This document shows positions 28,397-36,524 of a DNA stretch of 64,000 nt, piece after piece. The DNA is from CAIYZT01 sp052387855 (GTDB lineage Bacteria; Pseudomonadota; Alphaproteobacteria; Rhodobacterales; Rhodobacteraceae): positions 62,001-126,000 of the forward strand of contig JBQTIT010000018.1 in NCBI GenBank assembly GCA_052387855.1. Direction: 5' to 3'. Below the pieces are notes generated by a model. It was not told the DNA's origin, did not search any database, and saw nothing but the letters and a program-made list of their open reading frames with translations. Position 1 is the stretch's first letter. Each line of letters starts with the position of its first letter. The translations under genes were made by a program, and so were the position numbers.

Positions 28397-29596
28397 GTGG
28401 ACATCCACGAATATCAGGCCAAGGAAATCCTCAAACGGTTTGGCGTGGCCGTGCCGATGGGCGCGCTGGCCTACAGCCCCGAACAGGCCGCCTACCGCGC
28501 GCGGGAACTGGGCGGCGAGCGCTGGGTCGTCAAGGCGCAGGTCCATGCCGGCGGACGTGGCAAGGCGGGCGGCGTCAAGCTGTGCGATTCGGAAAGCGAA
28601 ATCCAGGATGCCACCAACGAGATGTTCGGCCGCAAGCTGGTCACGCATCAGACCGGGCCCGAGGGCAAGGGCATCTACCGCGTCTATGTCGAGCAGGTCG
28701 TGCCCTTTACCCGCGAGATCTATCTGGGGCTGGTGCTTGACCGTTCCTCGCAGCGGGTGATGATCGTCGCCTCCTCCGAAGGCGGCATGGAGATCGAAGA
28801 GATCTCGGCCAAGCGCCCGGACAGCATCGTGCGCTCGACCGTCGAGCCGGCGGTGGGCCTGCAAGGGTTCCAGGCCCGCGAGATCGCCTACAAGCTGGGC
28901 ATCCCGAACGCGCTGGTGCAGCAGATGGTCCGCACGCTCGAAGGCTGCTATCGCGCCTTTCGTGACCTTGATGCGACCATGGTCGAGATCAACCCGCTGG
29001 TGATCACCGCCGACAACCGTGTCCTGGCGCTGGACGCCAAGATGACCTTTGACACCAATGCGCTGTTCCGCCATCCGCAGATCGCCGAATTGCGCGACAA
29101 GAGCCAGGAAGACCCGCGCGAATCCCGTGCGGCGGACCGGGGGCTGTCCTATATCGGCCTGACGGGCAACATCGGCTGCATCGTCAACGGCGCCGGCCTG
29201 GCCATGGCGACGATGGACACGATCAAGCTGGCGGGCGGCGAGCCGGCGAATTTTCTGGACATCGGCGGCGGCGCCACACCCGAGCGGGTGGCCAAGGCCT
29301 TTCGCCTGGTGACATCGGACCAGAACGTGCAGGCGATCCTGGTCAACATCTTTGCCGGCATCAACCGCTGCGACTGGGTGGCCGAGGGCGTGGTGCAGGC
29401 GCTGCGGGCCAGCCCGGTCGAGGTGCCGGTGATCGTGCGCCTTGCCGGCACCAACGTCGAAGAGGGGCTCAAGATCCTGGCCAAGAGCGGGCTGCCGATC
29501 ATCCGCGCCGGCTCTCTGATGGAAGCGGCCGAGCGCGCCGTCGAAGCCTGGCGCAACGATTCGGCGCAAAATACCAAGTTGGGGGCGCGGACATGA
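28397..29596 (+). CDS. mtkA: malate-CoA ligase beta subunit (malate thiokinase)
   Basis: A 399-residue ATP-grasp ligase of the SucC/MtkA family: MDIHEYQAKEILKRFGVAVP, VKAQVHAGGRGKAGGVKLC, EINPLVIT and FLDIGGGATPERV. By sequence alone it could be succinyl-CoA synthetase beta. Its position between sgaA and hprA and opposite mcl indicates malate thiokinase, which makes malyl-CoA for the serine cycle. The start codon is GTG, with GAGGGG 6 nt upstream. It overlaps mtkB by 4 nt (ATGA). Confidence 0.86.
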   Translation: MDIHEYQAKEILKRFGVAVPMGALAYSPEQAAYRARELGGERWVVKAQVHAGGRGKAGGVKLCDSESEIQDATNEMFGRKLVTHQTGPEGKGIYRVYVEQVVPFTREIYLGLVLDRSSQRVMIVASSEGGMEIEEISAKRPDSIVRSTVEPAVGLQGFQAREIAYKLGIPNALVQQMVRTLEGCYRAFRDLDATMVEINPLVITADNRVLALDAKMTFDTNALFRHPQIAELRDKSQEDPRESRAADRGLSYIGLTGNIGCIVNGAGLAMATMDTIKLAGGEPANFLDIGGGATPERVAKAFRLVTSDQNVQAILVNIFAGINRCDWVAEGVVQALRASPVEVPVIVRLAGTNVEEGLKILAKSGLPIIRAGSLMEAAERAVEAWRNDSAQNTKLGART

Positions 29597-30480
29597 GCAT
29601 TCTACTGGATCGCGGCAGCCGGATCGTGGTGCAGGGCATCACCGGGCGAATGGCGCAGTTTCACACCAAGGAAATGATCGACTACGGCTCGAACGTGGTG
29701 GCGGGGGTCGTGCCGGGCAAGGCCGGCGAGACCGTGATGGGCGTGCCGATCTTTGACACCATGAAACAGGCGCACGAGGCGACGGGCTGCGACACCTCGC
29801 TGGCCTTTGTGCCGCCACCCTTTGCCGCCGACGCGATCATGGAGGCGGCCGACGGCGGCATACGGTATTGCGTGTCGATCACCGATGGCATTCCGGCGCA
29901 GGACATGATCCGCGTCAAGCGCTACATGCTGCGCTACCCGCGCGAGCGGCGCATGGTGCTGACCGGGCCGAACTGTGCCGGCACCATCTCGCCCGGCAAG
30001 GCGATGCTGGGGATCATGCCCGGACACATCTATCTGCCCGGCCCCGTCGGCATCGTCGGACGCTCGGGCACGCTCGGCTATGAGGCGGCACAGCAGCTCA
30101 AGGATCTGGGCATCGGGGTGTCGACCTCGGTCGGGATCGGGGGCGATCCGATCAACGGCTCCAGCTTTCGTGACATCCTGGAGCGGTTCGAGGCCGACCC
30201 CGACACCCATGTCATCGCCCTGATCGGCGAGATCGGCGGCCCGCAAGAGGCCGAGGCGGCGGCCTATATCCAGAACCACATGACCAAGCCTGTGGTGGCC
30301 TATATCGCCGGCCTGACCGCGCCCAAGGGCCGCACCATGGGCCATGCCGGCGCCATCATCTCGGCCTTTGGCGAAAGCGCCAGCGAAAAGGTCGAGATCC
30401 TGTCGGCCGCCGGCGTGACGGTCGCCGAAAATCCCTCGGTCATCGGGAAGACCATCGCCCGTGTGCTCAAGGCGGCCTAG
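29593..30480 (+). CDS. mtkB: malate-CoA ligase alpha subunit (malate thiokinase)
   Basis: A 295-residue SucD-like subunit: a CoA-binding Rossmann N-terminus (VQGITGRMAQFHTKEMIDYG), GPNCAGTISPGKAMLGIMPG, SGTLGYEA, and the active-site histidine in MGHAGAII, which carries the phosphoryl group. It works with MtkA to form malyl-CoA. The start codon overlaps the mtkA stop, implying coupled translation and a heteromer. It ends 8 nt before the reductase gene. Confidence 0.87.
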   Translation: MSILLDRGSRIVVQGITGRMAQFHTKEMIDYGSNVVAGVVPGKAGETVMGVPIFDTMKQAHEATGCDTSLAFVPPPFAADAIMEAADGGIRYCVSITDGIPAQDMIRVKRYMLRYPRERRMVLTGPNCAGTISPGKAMLGIMPGHIYLPGPVGIVGRSGTLGYEAAQQLKDLGIGVSTSVGIGGDPINGSSFRDILERFEADPDTHVIALIGEIGGPQEAEAAAYIQNHMTKPVVAYIAGLTAPKGRTMGHAGAIISAFGESASEKVEILSAAGVTVAENPSVIGKTIARVLKAA

Positions 30481-30488
30481 GGGGAACC

Positions 30489-31460
30489 ATGGCCAAGCCC
30501 CGGGTTCTCTTGTCGCGCGCCTGGCCCGCCCGGGTCGAGGCGCGCCTGGCCGAGCATTTCGAGGTCACGGCGAACCGGGGCGACGTGCCCCTGACCGCCG
30601 CCGACTTTCGCGAGGCCTTTGCCAGCCATGACGCCGTGTTGCCGACCGTGACCGACCGGCTGGCGCCAGAGGTCTTTGCGCTGGACGCGCCGCGCACCCG
30701 CATCCTGGCCAACTACGGCGTCGGCTTCAGCCATATCGACACCGCCGCCGCCGCCGCGCGCGGCATGGTGGTGACCAACACGCCTGACGTGCTGTCGGAC
30801 TGCACCGCCGATCTGGCGATGACGCTGCTGCTGATGGTGGCGCGCCGCGCCGGCGAGGGCGAGCGCGAGTTGCGGGCGGGCCAGTGGACCGGGTGGCGCC
30901 CGACGCACATGATCGGCACCAGGGTTTCGGGCGCGACACTGGGCATCGTCGGCTTTGGCCGGATCGGACAGGCCATGGCGGCGCGGGCGCATTTCGGCTT
31001 TGGCATGACGGTTCTGGTCCAGAACCGCTCGCCCGTCGCGCCCCAGGTGCTGGCCCGTTACGGGGCCCGGCAGGTCGGCGATCTGGACGCGCTCTTGCCC
31101 GAATGCGACTTTGTCTCGCTTCACTGTCCGGGCGGCGCGGCGAACCGCCATCTGATTGACGCCCGCCGGCTTGACCTGATGCGCCCCGGCGCCTTTCTGA
31201 TCAACACCGCGCGCGGCGAAGTGGTGGACGAACAGGCCCTGGCCCGGGCGCTCTGGTTCGGCACCATCGGCGGCGCCGGCCTTGATGTCTACGAGCGCGA
31301 GCCCCGGATCAGCCCGGAGCTGATGGGCGCAGACAACCTGGTGCTGCTGCCGCATCTGGGCTCGGCCACCGGCGCCACGCGCGAGGCGATGGGAATGCGC
31401 GTGCTGGACAACCTGGTCGACTTCTTCGCCGGCCGCCCACCCCGCGACCGCGTCGCCTGA
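30489..31460 (+). CDS. hprA: hydroxypyruvate/glyoxylate reductase, D-2-hydroxyacid dehydrogenase family
   Basis: A 323-residue D-isomer-specific 2-hydroxyacid dehydrogenase. The nucleotide-binding loop is GIVGFGRIGQAMA; the catalytic residues appear as Arg in NTARGEVVDE, Glu in YEREPRI, and His in LPHLGSAT. ILANYGVGFSHID matches the GyaR/GRHPR branch. In the serine cycle it reduces hydroxypyruvate to D-glycerate, the substrate of the nearby kinase. It is the last gene of the plus-strand serine-cycle operon. Confidence 0.87.
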   Translation: MAKPRVLLSRAWPARVEARLAEHFEVTANRGDVPLTAADFREAFASHDAVLPTVTDRLAPEVFALDAPRTRILANYGVGFSHIDTAAAAARGMVVTNTPDVLSDCTADLAMTLLLMVARRAGEGERELRAGQWTGWRPTHMIGTRVSGATLGIVGFGRIGQAMAARAHFGFGMTVLVQNRSPVAPQVLARYGARQVGDLDALLPECDFVSLHCPGGAANRHLIDARRLDLMRPGAFLINTARGEVVDEQALARALWFGTIGGAGLDVYEREPRISPELMGADNLVLLPHLGSATGATREAMGMRVLDNLVDFFAGRPPRDRVA

Positions 31461-31743
31461 GCCTGCCGGGTCACTCGCCGGCCCCCGCCGGGCGCGTCTG
31501 CCAGAGCCGTCGCCCCCAAGCCCCGCCGCCGCCCCCGCGCGACATTGGCGCGCAGCGGCAAGGGGTTGACCATCGCGGGCATTCTGGTGTTCTGAGGGCG
31601 CAGGCTCCGTCTCTTTTCGCGCCCCCGACCCCGGGGGCGGGATGGCCAGAGCGGCGCCCGAACCCGCCGGGCATACCCCACCTCAGGGGTCCGGCGGGAA
31701 AGGGCAAGATGGCCCGGCCCCGCGCCGAGCCGAACGGGCCTTG

Positions 31744-33024
31744 ATGGCAACGACGCAGGCAGGACGGCGCATGTACAAAGTCTGGAACGTGATCTCGACC
31801 TATTCTCTGCTGCTCCTGTCCGGGGCGGGGCTGGCGCTGGTCTGGGCCAACATCGACAACGAAAGCTACCAGCATCTGGTGCATTTCGTCCTGTGGGACC
31901 ACGCGCCCATCGGGCTTGACCACGAGGTCGGCGGCGAGGTGGTGCGCGAGCTGACCCTGCATTTCCTGATCAATGACATCTGCATGGCCTTTTTCTTTGC
32001 CATCGCCGCCAAGGAGGTCTGGGAAGGCATCGCGCTGAAAGATGGCGAATTGCGCGGGAAAAAGGCGCTGACGCCGCTATTCGCGACCGCCGGCGGCATG
32101 GCCGGCCCGGCGGTGGTGTTCCTGCTGCTGGGCGTGATGCTGGGCGTGCCGGGGCAGTTCGACAACGGCTGGGCGATCCCGACCGCCACCGACATCGCCT
32201 TTTCCTATCTGGTCGGGCGGATCGTCTTTGGCGCCGGGCACCCCGCCATTCCGTTCTTGCTGCTTCTTGCCATTGCCGATGACGCGGGCGGAATGATCAT
32301 CCTGGCGGTCTTTTATCCGACGGGCGAGGTGCAGCCGGCCTGGCTCTTGCTGTCGCTGGGGGCGGCGGTTGCGGTCTATCTCTTGGCCAACTGGCTGCCG
32401 CGCCGGCTGGACCGGGGCAACCAGTCGCGCCCGAATTCGACCTGGATGCGCACAAAGGCCTCGTTCTGGCCTTATGCGGTGGCGGGGGTTCTGTCCTGGT
32501 ATGGCTTTTACAACGCCGGCATCCATCCCGCGCTTGGGCTGTTGCCGATCGTGCCGACCATCCCGCATGCCGACCGCCCCTACGGCTTTTTCGCCGAGGC
32601 CGAGGCGCATCTGACCGATCTGCTGAACTGGATCGAGCATCGGTTGAAATACGTCGTCGAGGTCATGCTGTTCTTTTTCGGCCTGCTGAACGCGGGCGTC
32701 GCCTTTTCGGCCCTGGCCGAGCCGACCTGGATGGTGCTGGGCGGGCTGATAATCGGCAAGCCGGTGGGGATATTCCTGCTGGGCATGATTGCCGCCAGGG
32801 GTCTGGGCCTGGGGCTGCCCACCGGCATGACGCCGCGCGATCTGTGGGTGCTGGGCTGCATCGCCGCGATCGGCTTTACCGTGGCGCTGTTCGTCGCCTC
32901 GGTCGCCTATCCGGCCGGCGCGGTGCAGGAGGCGGCCAAGATGGGCGCGGTCCTGTCCTTTGGCGCGGCGGCCATCGCCATCGTCATGGGCCGCATCCTG
33001 AAGGTCGAGCGGCGCGAAGGCTGA
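31744..33024 (+). CDS. nhaA: Na+/H+ antiporter NhaA
   Basis: A 426-residue inner-membrane antiporter with about 12 helices. The paired aspartates of the ion site are in LLLAIADDAGGMIILAVFY, preceded by AIPTATDIAFSYLVGRIVFG. LHFLINDICMAFFFAIAAKE is also typical. It exports sodium at alkaline pH. Length is slightly above E. coli NhaA, with an insertion around PIVPTIPHADRPYGFF. An ATG at 31771 is a possible alternative start. The 283-nt upstream gap contains a hairpin (CGCCCCCG / CGGGGGCG at 31620-31639) and nothing else recognised. Confidence 0.93.
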   Translation: MATTQAGRRMYKVWNVISTYSLLLLSGAGLALVWANIDNESYQHLVHFVLWDHAPIGLDHEVGGEVVRELTLHFLINDICMAFFFAIAAKEVWEGIALKDGELRGKKALTPLFATAGGMAGPAVVFLLLGVMLGVPGQFDNGWAIPTATDIAFSYLVGRIVFGAGHPAIPFLLLLAIADDAGGMIILAVFYPTGEVQPAWLLLSLGAAVAVYLLANWLPRRLDRGNQSRPNSTWMRTKASFWPYAVAGVLSWYGFYNAGIHPALGLLPIVPTIPHADRPYGFFAEAEAHLTDLLNWIEHRLKYVVEVMLFFFGLLNAGVAFSALAEPTWMVLGGLIIGKPVGIFLLGMIAARGLGLGLPTGMTPRDLWVLGCIAAIGFTVALFVASVAYPAGAVQEAAKMGAVLSFGAAAIAIVMGRILKVERREG

Positions 33025-33027
33025 AGC

Positions 33028-33513
33028 CTATCCCCGCCCGGCGCCGGCGAGGGCGGCAAAGCAAAGCATCGCGGCCGGGCGCAGCGCCTTCAGCGCCGCG
33101 ACCCGCGCCGGGGTGTAATAGCCCGCCGTGTGCAGCACATTGACCGTGCCGAGAAAGGCGCCAGCCAGAAACACCGGCATGTTGATCACCGCGCCGCAAC
33201 CAAGCGAGCCGATCAGCTCGTGATCGGGAAAGACGGTGGCGATCTCGTCCAGTCGGTTCGACACAAAGGTCTGCCGGCGGTCAAGCACCTGCGCGGTCCA
33301 TCGGTTCGGCGTGATCGGCTTCAGCCCCGAAACCGGATAGACATCGGGCATGTTGCTGTAGACGCGCTGCGACGATCCGGCGCCCAGATCAAAAGTGGAG
33401 CAGGAAAAGATGATCGCGCCGACATCCTGCTGCACCATGCGTTCAAGCAGGGCAAAGCAGTCGGCCGGCACGGCGGTCTCGGCCTGCTCGGCGAAATCCT
33501 GAAGCGTGATCAT
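33028..33513 (-). CDS. GAF-domain-like protein, unknown function
   Basis: A 161-residue protein whose body resembles a single GAF domain: IIFSCSTFDLGAGSSQRVYSNMP, NRWTAQVLDRRQTFVSNRLDEI, LGCGAVINMPVFLAGAFLGTVNVLH. No output domain is present. It starts directly after the M24 peptidase stop, with no spacer, so the two are translationally coupled behind the GntR regulator. Small stand-alone GAF proteins often bind small molecules; here the ligand may be a substrate of the neighbouring pathway. This is an inference from position. Confidence 0.6.
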   Translation of the reverse strand: MITLQDFAEQAETAVPADCFALLERMVQQDVGAIIFSCSTFDLGAGSSQRVYSNMPDVYPVSGLKPITPNRWTAQVLDRRQTFVSNRLDEIATVFPDHELIGSLGCGAVINMPVFLAGAFLGTVNVLHTAGYYTPARVAALKALRPAAMLCFAALAGAGRG

Positions 33514-34620
33514 TCAGCCCCCCACGATGGTCAAATGGCGCGGAAATTCGGTCAACGACAGCGCGCCGCTGTCCTGGATCACCACGTTGTCCTCGATCCG
33601 CACCCCGATCTCGCCCGGCCGATAAAGCCCCGGCTCGATGGTAAAGACCGTTCCGGGAACCAGCACCTTGTGGTTGCCCTTCATGATCTGCGGCGCCTCG
33701 TGCACATCCAGGCCCAGCCCGTGCCCGGTCTTGTGAACGATCAGCCCGGCAAAGGGCGAGGCCGCCAGCACCCCGGTCACGGCCACATCGACATCATGCG
33801 CGGTCAGGTCCGGCCCGGCGATGGCCCGGCCATGGGCGTTGGCCGCCAGCACGGTTTCATAGATCGCGGCATGGGCGTCGCTGACATGGCCGCAAAAGAC
33901 GGTGCGGGTGATGTCGGCGTTGTAGCCCTCAAAGCTGGCGCCGAAGTCGATCAGCAGCGCGTCGCCCGGGCAGAGCGGCCGCTCGCCGGGCGAGCCGTGC
34001 GGGTTGGCCGCGTTGCCGCCGATCAGCACCAGCGGCTCAAAGGCAAAGCCCTCGGCGCCGCCGGCCAGCATCCGCGCCTTGAGAAGGTTCAGGATCGCCC
34101 GCTCGGTCATCCCGGCGCGGACCTCGGCCAGGGTTTCGGCCAGGGCGGTCTCGCTGATCGCGATGGCGCGGCGCAGGCTGTCGACCTCGGCCGCGGATTT
34201 GGACAGGCGCAGGTCGATCAGGTGCGGCTCTGCATCCATCACCGCGCCCTGCTGGAAATGGCGGCGCAGGGCATCGCCCTCGAAGATGCGCATCCGCATC
34301 CCCTCGACCCCGATCATCTGGCCCCGCAGCGCCTCGGCGGCGGCGGCAAAGGCGCCCTGGTAGCCGTCGGCGTCCTGCCAGTAAAAGGTCTGCGCGTCCG
34401 GAAAGGCCGCCGACCACTTTTCGCGTTCAAGCTCTGGCATGATGCCCAGAACCTGGTTGCCCGCCGTGACGAAAAGCAGCGTGGGCCGCTCCATCAGGTG
34501 GAAATGCAGCCCCGTGAGGTAGTGGAAATTCGCCCCCGGAACCAGGGCAATCGCCCCCAGCCCCTGGGCCCCGGCGATCCGGGACAGTCTGTGCCGGCGC
34601 TCGGCATGGACATCGGTCAT
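33514..34620 (-). CDS. M24-family metallopeptidase (Xaa-Pro aminopeptidase/creatinase fold)
   Basis: A 368-residue pita-bread enzyme with an N-terminal creatinase-like domain and a C-terminal catalytic domain. Metal ligands are visible: two Asp in LLIDFGASFEGYNADITRT, His in HKTGHGLGLDVHEAP, Glu in FTIEPGLY, and Glu in RIEDNVV. It may cleave Xaa-Pro peptides or an amide such as a creatine-type compound. The start is 1 nt past the gntR stop, with GGAG upstream. Its link with HyuA/HyuB genes across the divergent promoter suggests a shared amide-degradation route. The substrate is unknown. Confidence 0.82.
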   Translation of the reverse strand: MTDVHAERRHRLSRIAGAQGLGAIALVPGANFHYLTGLHFHLMERPTLLFVTAGNQVLGIMPELEREKWSAAFPDAQTFYWQDADGYQGAFAAAAEALRGQMIGVEGMRMRIFEGDALRRHFQQGAVMDAEPHLIDLRLSKSAAEVDSLRRAIAISETALAETLAEVRAGMTERAILNLLKARMLAGGAEGFAFEPLVLIGGNAANPHGSPGERPLCPGDALLIDFGASFEGYNADITRTVFCGHVSDAHAAIYETVLAANAHGRAIAGPDLTAHDVDVAVTGVLAASPFAGLIVHKTGHGLGLDVHEAPQIMKGNHKVLVPGTVFTIEPGLYRPGEIGVRIEDNVVIQDSGALSLTEFPRHLTIVGG

Positions 34621-34621
34621 C

Positions 34622-35365
34622 TCAGGACTCCCTTTGTGCGGCAACGGATTTCAACGCCATCCTGTGCCCGGACCTGGGCTGGAGCGAGCGCAGGATGATC
34701 TCGTTCTCGGCCAGCAGCATCCGCGTCACGGTCCCGTCCGCCCCATCGGCGTCCCGGCGCCGGATCGCCGCGACCAGCGCCTGCCAGCTTTCGCGAAAGG
34801 CCGCCAGATCCGCGCGGCGGGAATTCGGAAAGAAGTGCAGGATCTTGGAACGGATGCCCATGTCCAGGATCTGCCGGTAGAACCGGTTCTGAAAGGCGTT
34901 GCCGGCCAGATCGCCCAGAAGATGCCGCAAGGCCAGGTCGGCCCGCAAGGCCGGCTCGCCCGCCCCGTCCTCAAGCCGGTCCACCAGAGCGGCCAGCCGC
35001 TGGTCGATCTCGGCCAGGTCGGCTTGCCTGAGGCTGACGATGACGCTCTGAACCACCGACCGCGACAAAAGCAGGTACATGTCCATGTACTCGCCCATGT
35101 TGTGCAGCGACAGGGGCGGCACGATCGAGGTGCGGTTGGGCAGGAACACCACGAGCTGTTCGGCCGCCAGAAGCATCAAAGCCTCACGGATAGGCGTGCG
35201 CGAAATTTCGAAACGGCTCGCCAGCGCCATCTCGTCGATGGCCGATCCGGGGGCGATTCGCAGCCACAGGATGTCGTCGCGCAGGGTCTCGTAGACCTGA
35301 ATGGCCCCGCGCTTTGGCTTGCCGGGCGTCTCGCCCGATCGCTCGCTGATCCCTTCGCTGTGCAT
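34622..35365 (-). CDS. GntR-family regulator, FCD (FadR) subfamily
   Basis: A 247-residue regulator with an N-terminal winged HTH (YETLRDDILWLRIAPGSAID, FEISRTPIREALMLLAAEQL) and an all-helical FCD ligand domain after about residue 95. FCD regulators bind small carboxylates, and metal is often bound through conserved Asp/His. It is the first gene of a minus-strand operon with the peptidase and GAF genes and diverges from the transporter operon. It likely represses both until substrate arrives. Confidence 0.87.
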   Translation of the reverse strand: MHSEGISERSGETPGKPKRGAIQVYETLRDDILWLRIAPGSAIDEMALASRFEISRTPIREALMLLAAEQLVVFLPNRTSIVPPLSLHNMGEYMDMYLLLSRSVVQSVIVSLRQADLAEIDQRLAALVDRLEDGAGEPALRADLALRHLLGDLAGNAFQNRFYRQILDMGIRSKILHFFPNSRRADLAAFRESWQALVAAIRRRDADGADGTVTRMLLAENEIILRSLQPRSGHRMALKSVAAQRES

Positions 35366-35388
35366 CCTGCCACGCCCCGCAAAACTTC

Positions 35389-35408
35389 TTGCATTATGTT
35401 TGCATTAT
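35389..35408. promoter_or_regulatory. 11-bp-spaced direct repeat in the gntR/transporter gap, possible operator
   Basis: TTGCATTAT occurs twice with an 11-bp offset, one helical turn, in an AT-rich stretch between the divergent gntR and binding-protein genes. The overlapping TGCA-N7-TGCA is also symmetric. It is a candidate GntR site. Confidence 0.4.
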
Positions 35409-35471
35409 CGTAGGCTCCTGTCCATCGCGTATCTTTCGAGTTTTCGAGCCATTCATCAGGGGGACTGCATC

Positions 35472-36461
35472 ATGACCACTACAGCCAGACTGGCCATCGG
35501 TCTCAGCGCCGCGCTGCTTGCGTCGACCGCTGCCTATGCCGAAGGAAAGAAGATCGCCTATTTTGCCGCTTCGTCGCAAAACGGCTTCAACCAGGCCACC
35601 TATGAGGGGGTCCAGGCCAAGGCCGCGGAGCTTGGCTACGAGACCGAGATTTTCGACGGCGCCTTTGACGCCGCCGTCCAGTACAGCCAGATCGAGGATG
35701 TGCTGGCAGGCGGAAACTTTGCCGGCTTCATCGTGGCGCCGAACGATTCGGTGGGCGTCGCCGGCGCCTTCGAGCAGGTGATCGCGGCCGGGGTGCCGAT
35801 CGCGACCGTGCTATTCCCGGTCGGGCCCGACCTGAACACGCTTGACCCGCAGGTGCCGGGCATCACCACCACGGTCGCCTCGCCCCCGGTGGCCGGCGCC
35901 ACCGTGCAGGCCGAGGCGGTCGTGGCGCATTGCGCCGACAAGGACCCCTGCAACGTCGTGATCATCATCGGCGGCAAGATCTTTCCCTTTGACAACCTGC
36001 GGCTGGAAACCTTCCAGTCGGTGCTGGCGGGGCATTCCAACATCAAGGTCCAGGCCGTGGGCGAGGGCTTTTACTCGCCGGACGCCGCGCTGACCGCGAT
36101 GACCGACATCCTGCAAGCCAATTCGGATGTGCATGTCGTGCTGTCGAACGCCGACCAGCACCTTGTTGGCGTCGAGATCGCGCTTGAGGCGGCCGGCTAC
36201 AACGTGCCCGACCTGTACCTGTCGGGCGGCGGGGCGGCGGCGATTGCCATCGACGCCATCCGCGAAGGGCGCTGGGATGCCACGCTGGCCTATTTCCCCG
36301 TCTCGATGGGCGCGATGGCGATGGAGCAGATCGCCAACGCCATCGAGGGCAAGCCGGTGACCCAGGCCATTGACATGGACACCGCCGGTCCGCTGCAAGC
36401 GATGATCGACCGGGCCGTGCTGGATGCCAACCCCGACTTCAAGGGCGAATGGGCGCAGTGA
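35472..36461 (+). CDS. ribose-type ABC transporter substrate-binding protein
   Basis: A 329-residue periplasmic-binding protein, type 1 (RbsB-like fold). A Sec signal peptide (TTTARLAIGLSAALLASTAAYA) ends near residue 23. The mature part starts KKIAYFAASSQNGFNQATYEGVQAKA and has the IVAPNDSVGVAGAFEQVIAAGVPIATV second strand. Family members bind sugars, but also purines, autoinducers or polyols, so the ligand is open. The start ATG has AGGGGGA upstream. It heads the plus-strand operon with hyuA, hyuB and the other transporter parts. Confidence 0.85.
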   Translation: MTTTARLAIGLSAALLASTAAYAEGKKIAYFAASSQNGFNQATYEGVQAKAAELGYETEIFDGAFDAAVQYSQIEDVLAGGNFAGFIVAPNDSVGVAGAFEQVIAAGVPIATVLFPVGPDLNTLDPQVPGITTTVASPPVAGATVQAEAVVAHCADKDPCNVVIIIGGKIFPFDNLRLETFQSVLAGHSNIKVQAVGEGFYSPDAALTAMTDILQANSDVHVVLSNADQHLVGVEIALEAAGYNVPDLYLSGGGAAAIAIDAIREGRWDATLAYFPVSMGAMAMEQIANAIEGKPVTQAIDMDTAGPLQAMIDRAVLDANPDFKGEWAQ

Positions 36462-36524
36462 CGGCGCAAAGGCGCGGCCGGGCGCCCTGCCCGGCCGCAA
36501 CTCGACCATTGCGGAGAAAATGAC

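Noticed and set aside
26951..29569. Open frame of over 800 codons antisense to sgaA and mtkA
   Set aside because: It spans two well-supported genes on the other strand and has low-complexity His/Gly/Arg composition typical of a shadow frame.
28397..30480. sucC/sucD (succinyl-CoA synthetase) for the two ligase genes
   Set aside because: Sequence motifs are shared by both enzymes, but the tight context with sgaA, hydroxypyruvate reductase and malyl-CoA lyase indicates malate thiokinase. Kept as an alternative only.
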